DNA of 64,000 nt from Bos javanicus. Its lineage: Eukaryota; Chordata; Mammalia; Artiodactyla; Bovidae. The notes under the pieces are model-generated. The model had not been told where the DNA came from. It ran no database searches and was given only the letters and a program-made list of their open reading frames with translations. Positions 1-11,864 of this stretch are shown piece by piece (position 1 is the stretch's first letter; the number at the start of each line of letters is the position of its first letter). The stretch spans positions 60,245,378 to 60,309,377 of the forward strand of contig NC_083878.1 in assembly GCF_032452875.1 (NCBI RefSeq), written 5' to 3'. The translations under genes were made by a program, and so were the position numbers.

Positions 1-712
1 CTTGCTGTCTTAGGGGTGGAAGAGGTGGAGAAGATGGAAGGGGAAGCAAGAGAGACAGGCACACTCAGTGTAACTTTAAGGAACTATTGTAATTTCTGAA
101 TGACTTTTTTGCTTTTTCATTTTTCTAAAAATGTTTCTATATGGTAGCCACCACTATTTGCTTTAGTTTCAGTGCCCATATGATAGAAGTCCTGAGGTCA
201 TAAAAGAAGTCAAAAGTAGCCTTGAATAATTGGGACCTTTCTGCCAGATTGTCTTATGTCAATTTGTTTTTTGGCACTGCTTCTTCTACATCTTCCTCAC
301 TTTCTGGTCTTGGTTCAGAAGCACTCTTCTCCACCAAGTCATCTTCTGTTAATTCCTCTGATGTGGTGTCTACTAGCTCTTGAATTTCTCCAAGATCTAG
401 ATCTTGAAACTCTTCACTCCCCCTCGCTACCTTTGTTGCCATATCCATAATCTCTTTCACGATCCCCTTGACTGGTTCTGTTGTAAATTCTGTGAAGTCA
501 TGCATAACAGCTAGACACAGTTTTCTCCAGCAGGAATTTATCCTTTCAGGTTTGATGGCTTTCAGTGCTTTTTGTACAACAGTGATGGCATATATTCAAT
601 GGTATAATCCTTCCAGACTTTTATGATCTTCGTCTCTTCCATAGCACTGACAATCTTTTCCATAAAGTACCATACATAATGAGGTTTAAAGTTCCTTATA
701 ACCCCTTGATCT

Positions 713-930
713 GGGATTCCTTGGTGGCTCAATGGTAAAGAAACTGCCTGCAATGCAGGAGACCTGGGTTTGATCCATGGGTCAGGAAGATCCATTGGAG
801 AAAGGAATGGCTACCCACTCCACTATTCTTGCCTGGAGAATTCAATGGACAGAGGAGCCTAGCAAGCTCCATGACAGTCCACGCAGTCACAAAAAGTCAG
901 ACACGACTGAGCAACTAACACTTTCACATG
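713..930 (+). mobile_element. Bov-tA SINE inside the Tigger relic
   Basis: It has the typical tRNA-Glu-derived head (gattccttggtggctcaatgg) and the BovB-like tail ending in agtcagacacgactgagcaac. It is flanked by an imperfect target-site duplication, accccttgatct (701-712) and acccctgatct (931-941), which fixes the boundaries. It interrupts the transposase relic just upstream of DQGVI. Confidence 0.92.
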
Positions 931-2329
931 ACCCCTGATCTAGAGGCTGGATTACAGACATTGTGTCTAGTGGCAAGCAACCACTTCAACACCTTTGGAG
1001 TTGAACTCTTGAGGTCTGAAGTGGCCAAAGGCATTGTCCAGTATCAAAAGAAATTTAAAAGGCAATTACTTACTGGCCAAGGTACTTCCTGACTTTAGAG
1101 ACAAAACGTTGACAGAACCAATCAAGAAAAAGTGTTCTGGTAGTGTAGGCCTTCTTATTGTAAAACCAAAAGACTGGTGTTATCTTTTCCCTTCATGGTT
1201 TAGGAGTTAGCAGCTTTATAGATAAGGGCAGTCCTGATCATAAACTGGACTGCATTTGCATAAAATAGTAAAGTTAGCTTATCCTTTCCTTAAATGCTGG
1301 TGCTCACTTCTCTTCCTTACTAATAAATGTCTTTTGTGGCATGCCCCTCCCCCCGCCAGAACAGAATACTTTTGTCTGCATTAAAAACTTGTTTAGGCAG
1401 ACATCCTTCCTCCTCAAGGATTCTTTTAATGACAACTTTTCTGCTGTCTGTTGCTGAGCAGAAGCTTCTTCTTCTATTATCTTGACATTTTAAAGCCAAA
1501 CTTCTTTTTAAAATTATCAAACTATTCTTGCTGACATTAATTTTTCCAGCTTTAGGTCTTTCACCTTCCTTTTAAGTTGTCATATGACTTCATTTTTTCT
1601 GGAATCATATTAGACTCCATAGATAAGTCTTTCTTACAACAATACTTCACCCACACAAAAGGGTTACATTTTCAATATGAGATAAAAAGGCATTTCATCA
1701 ACAGTGCAAAGTTTTGCAACAGTTACAAGTTTCTGTAGCTGCAGCTATGGTTTCATTTTCCTTTTCCCTTTTAAACAATGGTCTTTACACTGGATTTCTA
1801 TATCTTGAAATGGTGGGTAACCACAGCTGCAGATCAAACAGATCAATCTATGCTGCATATCAAACAGTTCAAATTTTTCTTGTAATATAATGACTCTGCT
1901 TCTTGTAAGAACTTCCAGGATCATTAGCAGCACTTCGTATGGGTCCTTGGTGTTATTCAAAGTTTACGGCATTGCACTAAACACGAAAAATCTTTGAAAA
2001 CCATAAGAGATAATTTTTTACTGCAATATAGAATTTACTAGAGACACAACTGCTCACATGGAGATATTTAGTGTCACATAGAGTTTTACTTGCAACACGA
2101 AACACTAGAGTTCATTGTTATAGCAACAGGAGGTAGCTATGAAATTATCAAAGTAGTACGCTATGTGTCATAGTTAATTTTATGCAGTTATGATTTAGTA
2201 CTGCATCTTTATGTTTGTTTATCTTTTTCTTAACTGGGAATGTTTCCATGTATGGTCTGTAAGTGTCTGTGTAAATTTTGAAAAAATTTGAACTTTTTAT
2301 AATAGACTTGTATATATTTTATAGTTGTT

Positions 2330-4305
2330 GATGTTCAGCCAGTAAGTCAAGTGTGACTCTTTGCGACTCCATGAACTGCAGCACGCCAGGCTTACCTGTC
2401 CTTCACTATCTTCCGGAGTTTGCTCAAACTCATATCCATTGAGTCAATTATGTCATCCAGCCATCTCATCCTCTGTCACCCCCTTCTCCTCCTGCCATCA
2501 ATTTTTCCCAGCATCAGGGTCTTTTCCAGTGAGTTGGCTCTTCACATCAAGTGGCCAAAGTACTGGAGCTTCAGCTTCATCATCAATACTTCCAGTGAAT
2601 ATTCAGAGTTGATTTTTTTTTCGGTTTGACTGGATGATCTCCTCACTGTCCAAGGGTGAGGACAGTGAGTGCGTTCACTGTCCTTAGAGTGTGTTCTCTG
2701 GCACCACAATTTGAAAGCATCAATTCTTCAGTGCTCAGCCTTTTTTATGGTCCAACTCTCACATCCATACATGACTACTGGAAAAACCAGTTTTGACTAT
2801 AGACTTTTGTCAGCAAAGTGATGTCTCTGCTTTCTAATATGCTGTCTACGTTTGTCAAAGGTTTTCTTCCAAAGAGCAAGCGTCTTTTAATTTCATGGCT
2901 GCAGTCACCATCCACAATGATTTTGGAGCCCAAGAAAAGTAGTCTGTCGTGGTTCCCACTTTTCCCCCATCTATTTGCCATGAAGTGATGGGACCAGATA
3001 GCAGGATTTTCATTTTTTGAATGTTGAGTTTTAAACCAGCTTATTCACTCTCCTTTTTTACCCTCATCAAAAGGCTCTTTAGTTCCTCTTCACTTTCTAC
3101 CATTAGAGTGGTTTCATCTGCATATCTGAGGTTGTTGGTATTTCGCCCAGAAATCTTAATTCCAGCCTGTGAGTCATCCAGCCTAACATTTCTCTTGATG
3201 TTCTCTGAATATAAGTTAAATAGGCAAGGTGACAGTATACAGCCTTGACGTAGTCCTTTCCCAATTTTGAACCAGTCTGTTCCATGTCCAGTTCTAACTG
3301 TTGCTTCTTGATATGCATACAGGTTTCTCAGGAGACAGGTAAGATGGTCTGGTATTCCCATCTCTTTAAGAATATTCTACAGTTTGCTGTGATCCACATA
3401 GTCAAAGGCTTTAGCATAGTCAATGAAGCATATATATTTTTTTAATTTTCTTGCTTTTTCTATGATCCAATGGATGTTGGCAATTTGATCTCTGGTTACT
3501 CTGCCTTTTCTAAATCCAGCTTGAACACCTGGAATTTCTTGGTTCATTTACTGTTGAAGCCTAGTTTGAAGGATTTTAAGCATTACCTTGCTAGCATGTG
3601 AAATGAGCACAGTTGTACAGTAGTCTGAACATTCTTTGGCATTGCTTTTGGGGACTGGGATGAAAACTGACCTTTTCCAGTCCTGTGGCCACTGTTGAGA
3701 TTTCCAAATTTGCTGGCATATTGAGTGCAGCCCTTTCACAGCATCATCTTTTAGGATTTGAAATAGCTCAGCTAGAATTCCACTACCTCCACTAGCTTTG
3801 TTCGTAGTGATATTTCCTAAGGCCCACTTGACTTCGCATTAAACAATGTCTGGCTCTAGGTGAGTGATCATACCATCGTGATTATCTGGGTCATTAAGAC
3901 CTTTTTTTGTACAGTTCTTCTGTGTAGTATTGCCACCTCTTCTTTATCTCTTCTGCGTCTGTTAGGTCCTTGCTCTTTCTGTCCTTTATTGTGCCTATCT
4001 TTGCATGAAATAGTCCCTTGGTATCTCTACTTTTCTTGAAGAGATCTCTAGTCTTTCCCATTCTATTGTTTTCCTCTATTTCTCTGCATTGTTTACTTAA
4101 GAAGGCTTTCTTATATCTCCTTGCTATTCTCTGGAACTCCACATTCAGTTAGGTTTCTCCTTTCTCCTTTGCCTTTTGCTTCTCTTCTTTTCTCAGCTAT
4201 TTGTAATACCTCCTCAGACAAGCACTTTGCCGTCTTACATTTCTTTTTCTTGGAAATGGTCTTGGTCAGCACCTCCTGCACAATGTTATGAACTACCATC
4301 CAGTA
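2330..4305 (-). mobile_element. BovB (RTE) LINE, 5'-truncated, inserted into the Tigger relic
   Basis: The minus-strand reading gives the BovB reverse transcriptase in fragments. The linker region (EFQRIARRYKKAFLSKQCRE) is at about 4142, the pre-finger region at 3739-3548, MGIPDHLTCLLRNLY at 3361, and the YADE version of the YADD catalytic box near 3120. The C-terminal and 3' UTR part runs to about 2330. Tigger sequence resumes on both sides. Several stops and frameshifts make it inactive. The aspartate change in YADD to YADE also affects the catalytic site. Confidence 0.92.
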
Positions 4306-4536
4306 AATGATACTTCAGCAAATGATAAAATACTCTAGTACCTGTGTATATTTTATGCATTCATGACACACCTTACTTCTTTTTGATATTTCTAGGCTAC
4401 ACAATTTTTGAGTTATTTTCAAACTGTCACAAATCTAAAAAAAGTTTTGAATATATTTTTTGAAAAATTATGCGTTTAAACTGCCTTCACAGTTCAGTCC
4501 CAAGTTGTTCAAGGATCAACTGTATATATACATATG

Positions 4537-4554
4537 CACACGCACACACACACA
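4537..4554 (+). repeat. Short (CA)n microsatellite
   Basis: An interrupted CA tract lies directly beyond the Tigger terminus. The stretch 4555-4790 shows nothing else recognisable. Confidence 0.7.
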
Positions 4555-6057
4555 GAGACATAGAACAAATCTCTTATTACTTAAGGCAGACAATCAAAAC
4601 CTGACATCCAATATTCTTTAAAAACTTGAGTTATTTACTTTCAATGACATTGTTTCATAGGACATAAAATTAAGATGTTAGCTAACTTTTTCTTGCATGT
4701 AATAGCTAATGAAAACACATTAACAAAGCAGTCATGTCAAGTATTTTAAACTGTCCTTGAAAGGGTAGACACCAAGAGTTCTCCATGGACTCCCCACTGT
4801 TCTTAGGGTAGAGTTTCTGCCTCTTCTCTTTGCACCTTCTCATCCCTGATCAAAGCACTTTCAAAGAATTGTTTACACTTAATTTTTACTGACTCTCCTT
4901 TCTCTCTTGAGCCTACTCCAATCAGATTTTCCTCCCACTGTGACATAAAAACTGCACTTACCAGAATCAACAATGACCTCCATGCAGTCAAATCTCAAGG
5001 AGAAATCTCAGTTCATATCTCATACCACCTAACACTAGCATTTGATTTATTGGTTGGCTTCTTCTTCTTGAAATAGTTTTGTCACTAAATCTCCAAGTCA
5101 CCTCCCTCTTCGGTTCTCCTTCTACATCAACGGCCATTCTTTCTCAGCATTCTTTGCTGAATTCTCCTTTATCTTCTTAACCTCTAAAAATTCAAGTGTC
5201 CAGGACTCACTGCCTAAACTTCTTCTCTTCCTATCTACACACTCACTCATTGAAGTTTTCATCTAGTCCATGACTTTAAATGCCATTTACATGCTGCTGC
5301 CTCCGAAATTCCTATGTCGGGTTCAACTCCTATGCAAACTACATATCCCACAGGCTATTTCCCATCTCCATTTGTATGTCTACAGGCATTTCAACAAGCC
5401 CAAAACTAAACTGCTAATCTTCTGCCCTAGAGTGCTCTTCCTTCAAATTTACCACTTCATAAAACAGTAACACCATTCTTCCACTTGCTCAGGCCCAAAT
5501 CTTAGAACCACACTTGACTCCTCTCCTTCTCACACATCCCACATCCGATTCATTAGAACATCCAGTCAACTGTACTACAAAACTTATTCACACTACCAGC
5601 CACACTACTTCTCACTACCTCCTCCTCTTGCCACCTTGGACCAAACCTCGATAATCTCATGTTCCTTTCACTTAGTCAATTTTTCACCCTGTGAAGCAAA
5701 GCATTTAAAAGGTTAAGTTGGATTGTTACTTTTCCTACAGCTTCCCATTTTACTCAGAATGAAAAGTCTTTGTGACTATAACCCCTTATATGATGTTTCC
5801 ACCATTATCACCTCCACCAACTCTTTGATCTCATTTCCTACTGCTCTCCCTCTTGCTCACCTATCATATCTACAATGTTGTCCTTACTATTCCTCACACA
5901 CACCGAGCACACCCTATCTCAGGGTCTTTGTATTTCTAACGTTCTCCAAGTATTCCTATGTAATGCTCTACCTTCGTCACCTAGGTCTTTCCTAACTATC
6001 CCATATAAAATAAATCCCCTCATCTTTTCAATACTCTATCCTGATTTAGTATTCATA

Positions 6058-6475
6058 AAACCTTTTTTATTTTGAAATAATTGTAGATTCATAAGCACTT
6101 GCAAGAAATAATAGAGATCCTGTGTACCCTTTACTCAGTATCCCCCAGTGGCCACATTTTACAAAACTACAGTGCAATATTGCCGTTGATACAGCCAAGA
6201 TACAGGACATTTCCAGTTCTATCAAGGCTTCATGGTGCTCTTTTACAGCCACACCCACGACCCTCTAACCTCTACTCCCTTCTAACCCTCAGCAACCACT
6301 AACCAGTTCATTTCTAGTTGTTTTTATTTCAAGAATGTTATATAAATGTAATCATATATATTAACTTTTTGGGATTGGCCTCTTCCACATAACATTATTC
6401 CTTGGAGATTCATCCATGTTGTTGTGTCATGGCATTTTTTTACCACCTGATATACAAATATATATTTTTATTTGC
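6058..6475 (-). mobile_element. L1 3' end, ancient, inserted in L2
   Basis: It resembles the reverse complement of a mammalian L1 3' UTR (aattgtagattcataagcacttgc through catccatgttgttgtgtcatgg). It lies inside the surrounding L2 and is non-coding. Confidence 0.65.
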
Positions 6476-6489
6476 TTCTTAGGCTAAGT

Positions 6490-6565
6490 GAAGGACAGGG
6501 AAGCCTGGCATGCTGTAGTCCATGGGGTTGCAAAGAGTTGGAAACGACTGATCGACTGAACAACA
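6490..6565 (+). mobile_element. Very short BovB 3'-end fragment with TSD
   Basis: Only the last roughly 75 bp of BovB are present (gaaggacagggaagcctggc to actgaacaaca). It is bracketed by a perfect 9-bp duplication aggctaagt at 6481-6489 and 6566-6574, so it is a genuine, extremely 5'-truncated insertion rather than a deletion product. Confidence 0.85.
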
Positions 6566-6864
6566 AGGCTAAGTTTCCTGAGAGCAGGGAATCTATTTTG
6601 TACACTGTACTATAGTGTAGATATAAAATAAACATTTGTTGAATAAATTAAGTCCAGACTCTTTAACATGACTGATAAGACCCAAATGAAGCATGCTTAT
6701 CTTTCCAACCTTATCTTTCATTTCCATGACTCCTCCACACTGCCACACCACTCCCATCCAGATACACTAAATAGTGAATAATGCCATTCAATTACACTAA
6801 ACATCTTGCCATTTATAGCAGATTGTGTATGTGCTCTGATTTTTTTCATATTTACTATTCATAA

Positions 6865-7201
6865 CAGTGGGTCTCAAACAGTAGTGTACCTCAGAACCAC
6901 GGGGATGATCAGGTTTATTAAAACAGACTGCTAGGCTCCAACTTCGGAGAAGGCAATGGCAACCCACTCCAGTACTCTTGCCTGGAGAATCCCATGGACG
7001 CAGGAGCCTGGTGGGCTGCCATCTACGGGATCGCACAGAGTCAGACACGACTGAAGCGACTTAGCAGCAGCAGCAGCAGGCTCCAACTTCAGAGTTTTAA
7101 ATTCAGGAAGTCTGAAATAAGTCCTGAGAATCTGCATTTCTGACAAATTCCCAAGTGATGTTGATTCAGCTTGTCAATGAATTGTATGTGGAAAATCACT
7201 G
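6865..7201. mobile_element. MER5-like hAT nonautonomous DNA transposon, interrupted by Bov-tA
   Basis: It begins cagtgggtctcaaac and ends with cactg, the inverted CAGTG end typical of hAT-Charlie/MER5 elements. The interior (cctcagaaccac, agaatctgcatttctgac, cccaagtgatgttgattcag) fits MER5. A Bov-tA splits it. No clear 8-bp duplication remains. Confidence 0.7.
6946..7077 (+). mobile_element. Bov-tA SINE inside the MER5-like element
   Basis: It contains ggagaaggcaatggcaaccc through cacgactgaagcgacttagc, followed by a short (cag)n tail. A perfect 13-bp target-site duplication aggctccaacttc lies at 6933-6945 and 7078-7090. Confidence 0.93.
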
Positions 7202-7445
7202 TCTCAGAACATTTTAAAATTTCCCTCCCCATTTCACATGCCTAATTTCATTGTTAACTTCTAGTCCTTCCCTTACCCTGGAACATGGTGTTCATGGTAC
7301 ACTGTACTTACCCTATCACATCACTTATCACAGGATGTTATAATGTCCTATTTATGCGTGCTTCTTTTCCACCAAACGATATTCTCAGCACTTAGTACAG
7401 TCTGATACAGACTAAGCACTCAATGTATATGATGACTGAATAGGT

Positions 7446-8427
7446 TCCTTAATTTTGACACCTTAAAAGACTCAACTGAAATAGTATCTTTACAGTCATA
7501 GGATATTTAGAAGGAAGTGCTTCTATATGCTAGAAATAAAAGATGAAAACACCAAGGATCATTTAAGGCAATTTTTAATATTAAGACTTTATAGAAAGTA
7601 TTATTGTTTATTGCAGTTCTTTTCAACCAAAAAAATACACCACACATTGAAATAATGACTGATGACAAAGGTTAAGAATGCAAGTTAAGGTACTTTAAAC
7701 ATTATTTTTTCAATAATTACTTCAAAGTCTGTATTTTGTTTTTCTAAAAGTGTACTCTCTTGCTTTCAGACTAAACACCCAAACCACAGACTATCTAACC
7801 CAGTCAGGACTTCAAAGAACACTGTAATTGACCCCCAGTGCTCACCAGATGTTGAAATCAGAACATATTCACTTGTACAGATCTATAGACTATTACTAAA
7901 ATTCCAAAATCCAAAAAATCTTTAGAAACCTAAAGTTTTTCACAAGTTTGAGTCAAATTCATTTAGCAGCAAAATCTTACCTGAACATATATGTGGTTAC
8001 TATACAGGTTATATAGCTTTATCCAAATTAGTGTTAATACTAACGCATTTTTTGTGGCATGTTTGATGTTTGATTTTAAGATGCTGCTCTAGACCCCACT
8101 GAAGTGTTACAGAAAATATGGTATATATACTATATTCCTGCCTAAAATCCCAACAATTTTGAATTCTGAAACACACTTGACCCAGAGGGTTTGGATAAAT
8201 TTACATGACTATATTAAGAATGAGAAGTCAATTTCTCTAACCCTTACATTTTTGTCCACTATATTTGAAATATTTATCCAAATAATGTCCCCTACTGTTT
8301 TATCCAATTTTCTGTTGATGGGTGGGGCTGTGTTCCCTCCGTTATTTACCTGGGGCCAAACTATGGTGGAGGTTATGAAGATGATGGCAATGGTGACCTC
8401 CCTCAAAAGGTCTCATGCAAGCGCTGC
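7446..8427. other. No recognisable feature
   Basis: AT-rich, apparently unique sequence. No ORF here has coding character and no repeat family is recognised. Confidence 0.6.
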
Positions 8428-9945
8428 TCATGATGGTGTGATCATCACTTAGAGCCAGACATCCTGGAATGTGAAGTCAAGTGGGCCTTAGGAAGCATCA
8501 CTACAAACAAAGCTAGTGGAGGAGATGGAATTCCAGTCGGGCTATTTCAAATCCTAAATGATGATGATGTGAAAGTGCTGCACTCAATATGCCAGCAAAT
8601 TTGGAAAACTCAGCAGTGCCCACAGGACTGGAAAAGGTGTTCTCCTTCCAACCTCAGAGAATGCTCAAACTACCACACAATTACACTGATCTCACACTCT
8701 AGTAAAGTAATACTCAAAATTCTCCAAGCCAGGCTTCAACAGTATGTTAACTGTGAACTTCTAGATGTTCAAGCTGGTTTTAGAAAAGGCAGAGGAACCA
8801 GAGATCAAATTGCCAACATCTGCTGGATCATCAAAAAAGCAAGAGAGTTCCAGAAAAACATCTATTTCTGCTTTATTGACTATGCCAAAGCCTTTGACTA
8901 TGTGGATGACAACAAACTGTGGAAAATTCTGAAAGAGATGGGAATACCAGACCACCTGACCTGCCTCCTGAGAAACCTTTACACAGGTCAGGATGCAACA
9001 GTTAGAACTGGATATGGAAGAGGAGTACATCAAGGCTATATATTGTCACCCTGCTTATTTAACTTATATGCAGAGTACATCATGGGAAATCCTGGGCTGG
9101 ATGAAGCTCAAGCTGGAATCCAGATTTCCAGGAGAAATATCAATAACCTCAGAAATGCAGATGACACTGCCCTTATGGCAGAAAGCGAAGAACTAAAGAG
9201 CCTCTTGATGAACGTGAAAAAGGAGACTGAAAAGTTGGCTTAAAGTTCAACATTCAGAAAACTAAGATCGTGGCATCCCATCCCATCGCTTCATGGCAAA
9301 TAGATGGGGAAGCAATGGAAAGTGACAGACTTTATTTTGGGGGGCTCCAAAATCACTGCAGATGGTGACTGCAGCCATGAAAAAGACGCCATTAAAAGAC
9401 ACTTGCTCCTTGGAAGAAAAGTTATGACCAACCTAGACAGCACATTATAAAGCAGAGACATTACTTTGCCAACAAAGGTCCATCTAGTCAAAGCTATAGT
9501 TTTTCCAGTAGTCATGTATGGATGTGAGAGTTGGACTGTGAAGAAAGCTGAGCAGCCAAGAATTGATGCTTTTGAACTGTGGTGTTGGAGAAGACTCTTG
9601 AGAATCCCTTGGACAGCAAGGAGATCCAACCAGTCACTCCTAAAGGAAATCAGTCCTGAATATTCATTGGACAGACTGATGCTGAAGCTGAAACTCCAAT
9701 ACTTTGGCCACCTGATGTGAAGAACTGACTCATTGGAAAAGTCCCTGATGCTGGGAAAGATTGAAGATGGGAGGAGAAGGGGATGACAGGGAATGAGATG
9801 GTTGGGTGGCATCACTGGCTCAATAGACATGAGTTTGAGTAAACTCTGGGAGTTGGTGATGGACAGGGAGGCCTGGCATGCTGTAGTCCAGGGGATCTCA
9901 AAGAGTCAGACATGACTGAGTGACTGAACTGAACTGATTGTTTTA
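8428..9945 (+). mobile_element. BovB (RTE) LINE, 5'-truncated, with partial RT ORF
   Basis: An ORF from 8569 to 9243 encodes part of the BovB reverse transcriptase, with FRKGRGTRDQIANICWIIKK and the first catalytic aspartate in CFIDYAKAFD. MGIPDHLTCLLRNLY follows. The YADD box is mutated to NADD, and the TDWFQIGKGV stretch present in other copies is missing. A second fragment, 9466-9720, encodes the C-terminal region (KAIVFPVVMYGCESWTVKKA). The copy ends in the BovB 3' tail near 9940 (gactgaactgaactga). Inactive. Confidence 0.93.
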
Positions 9946-9974
9946 TCGTTTTGTATCTGAAAGACTGGTCTTAA

Positions 9975-10505
9975 TAAAAAGAGTTTTCAGAGCTGTGGTA
10001 CATATACACAAAGGAATATTATTTGGCTATTAAAAAGAATGCATTTGAATCAGTTCTGATGAGGTGGATGAAACTGGAGTCTATTATACAGAGCAAAGTA
10101 AGTCAGAAAGAAAAACACCAATACAGTATATTAACATACATATATGGAATTTAGAAAGATGGTAACAATGACGCTATGCAAGACAGCAAAAGAGACACAG
10201 ATGTAAAGAACAGACTTTTAGACTCTGTGGGAGAAGGCAAGGGTGGGATGATTTGAGACAATAGCGTTGAAACATGTATATTATCATATGTGAAATAGAT
10301 TGCCAGTCCAGGTTCGATGCATGAGACAGGGTGCTCAGGGCTGGTGCACTGGGATGACCCTGAGGGTGGGATGGGGAGGGAGGTGGGATGGGGGTTCAGG
10401 ATGGGGAACACATGTACACCCATGGCTGATTCATGTGAATGTATGGCAAAAACCACCACAATATTGTAAAGTAATTAGCCTCCAATTAAAATAAATTTTT
10501 AAAAA
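9975..10505 (+). mobile_element. L1 3' end (ruminant-type) with G-rich 3' UTR
   Basis: It starts within the ORF2 C-terminal region (gtggtacatatacacaaaggaatatt) and runs through the 3' UTR. A purine/G-rich block lies at 10362-10408, and the end is catatggcaaaaaccaccacaatattgtaaagtaatt-like sequence with an A-rich tail. Non-coding. Confidence 0.88.
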
Positions 10506-10527
10506 AGAAAAAAATAAAAATAGTTTT

Positions 10528-10645
10528 CAGGAAATTGCTGGTGGTCCAGCAGTTACGACTCTGACTCTCACTGCTGAGGGCCTATGTTCAATGGCTGGTC
10601 AAGGAACTAAGATCCCACAAACTGCATGGCACAGCCAAAAGAAAG
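10528..10645 (+). mobile_element. CHR-type tRNA-derived SINE
   Basis: It has gctggtggtccagcagttacgactctg, then ggtcaaggaactaagatccc and catggcacagccaaa. This is the cetartiodactyl CHR signature. It is directly downstream of the L1 tail. Confidence 0.85.
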
Positions 10646-10649
10646 TTTC

Positions 10650-11635
10650 TTCATTTTATCTAACATTAGCTAAATACTGTTGGGAACTCAATGTTTCTAT
10701 TCATATATGATACTTTCTTTTTAAATCAAGGAAACTCTATACTTCTTTGGGATCCTCGTGGCTCACTACCATCAGATGAATCATCATCATCCTCAAATGA
10801 ATCATCACCAGCACAACTGAAAGTATAGAACTAAAAAAAAATGCCTTGTGGGAAACATATCATTTTGAAATCCACCTCAAAGGCTAATGTCACATTTACA
10901 AGTCATTGACATTTGGCAGACTCAACTGATGAAAGTAGAATTTTTGTAGATTAAAATGTAAAGGGGACAACAACAACAGATTTATCACTGTAAAGAGGAA
11001 AACACCTTAAATACATTTAGGAATGAATTGAACAAAAAATATATAGATCTATGAAGAAAATGCCACTGGGAAACATTAAAAGAAAGCTTGGGTAAACAGA
11101 GGGCCACATACTTCTATTCAGCATATTTGGTTTCAAAAGAAAGAGGAATCATTTAGGTGACTTTAAATTGAAAGAGAAGTTTATTTGAAGAGTAGTACCT
11201 TGTGTAGATAGGTTTAGTAGGGCAAACCAGGACCCGGAAAGTTCCAGAACCCCAGGCAACTAACTTCCCTACCACTCACTTCTAGGAACCCAGGGCTTTG
11301 TAACTCTTCTGCTCTCTATCTGTCGCTCTCTGCAGGCCTATTTGGTCTACACACTTGCATGTGGGTCAGACATCTCTCCCTCCCTTATGTGCTAGTATCA
11401 TCACTTTCTAGGTTGAGACCAGGTAAGACTAATTGCAAATTTCTCAAGAGAGAATCTGATTGGGCCAGTTTGAATCCTACTCCTGGTCCAATCAGCTATG
11501 GTAGGGGAAGGAAGAGGGTTAAGTGGGTACCTGCTCACTAACAAAAGATAAAGACTGGAACATGAGGAAGTGGTGCAGGCAAATTGAATGGCATGTCTCT
11601 TATAGATGAGCAGACTGCATACCGTGGAGAGGCAA
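10650..11635. other. No recognisable feature
   Basis: Apparently unique sequence. The short ORF at 11359-11541 has no recognisable domain or coding bias. Confidence 0.5.
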
Positions 11636-11860
11636 TACAACATAAGAGGTTAACAGCACAGGCTCTGGGACCAAACTGCCTGAATTTGACTTTAAGTCAA
11701 ATTAGTTGCTTGACCTTCAACAAGTTTCTTGACCTTCAACAAGTTATTCAATCTCTTTATGCTTCAGTCTTCTCATCTGTAAAATGAGGATGATGATAAT
11801 AGGGTTGCTGTGGGGATTGAATGAATGAACACAAAGAAAGCACTCAGTTAAAAACTACTT
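11636..11860 (+). mobile_element. MIR SINE with internal 19-bp tandem duplication
   Basis: The order is MIR-like: ggttaacagcacaggctctgg, cctgaatttgac, and the core tcttctcatctgtaaaatgagg, followed by gggttgctgtggggattgaatg. A 19-bp unit cttgaccttcaacaagtt(t/a) is duplicated in tandem at 11709-11727 and 11728-11746. Confidence 0.85.
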
Positions 11861-11864
11861 ATTT

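Larger units (their letters stand above)
100..4522 (-). mobile_element. Tigger (Tigger1/TIGD1-like) DNA transposon relic, split by two later insertions
   Basis: Conceptual minus-strand translation gives scattered matches to a pogo/Tigger transposase in the right order. The N-terminal helix-turn-helix region is near 1960-1850 (LQEKFELFDMQHRL). A core motif VFNADKSILFW is near 1390, DQGVIRNFK near 700, VWKDYTIE near 610, and the acidic C-terminal part lies at 505-254, continuing weakly to about 100. The element's terminus is visible at 4522, where the minus strand begins CAGTTGATCCTTGAACAAC and is followed by TA at 4523-4524, as expected for TA-targeting Tigger elements. A Bov-tA SINE (713-930) and a BovB (about 2330-4305) interrupt it. 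Stops and frameshifts are frequent, so no transposase is made. The other terminus is not identified and may lie before the window. Confidence 0.85.
4790..6655 (+). mobile_element. L2 LINE, long ancient copy with nested insertions
   Basis: The sequence follows the L2 3' half in order. Landmarks are the ctccatgcagtcaaatctcaagg segment (4980-5002), the catgactttaaatgccatttac segment near 5270, the aagcccaaaactaaactgctaat segment near 5395, the long 3' UTR, and a terminal ataaaataaacatttgttgaat near 6640. A minus-strand L1 3' end (about 6058-6475) and a short BovB fragment (6490-6565) interrupt it. Old and heavily decayed, it encodes nothing. Confidence 0.8.
6656..7445 (+). mobile_element. L2 LINE 3' portion hosting a MER5-like element
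   Basis: It starts with aagtccagactctttaacatgac, as in the L2 3' UTR, and ends around 7440 with an L2-like aagcactcaatgtatatgatgactgaat tail. A MER5-like element occupies 6865-7201. Decayed. Confidence 0.6.

Noticed and set aside
8159..8452. 97-codon ORF upstream of a BovB
   Set aside because: It runs from unique AT-rich DNA into BovB 5' sequence with no domain or coding signature.
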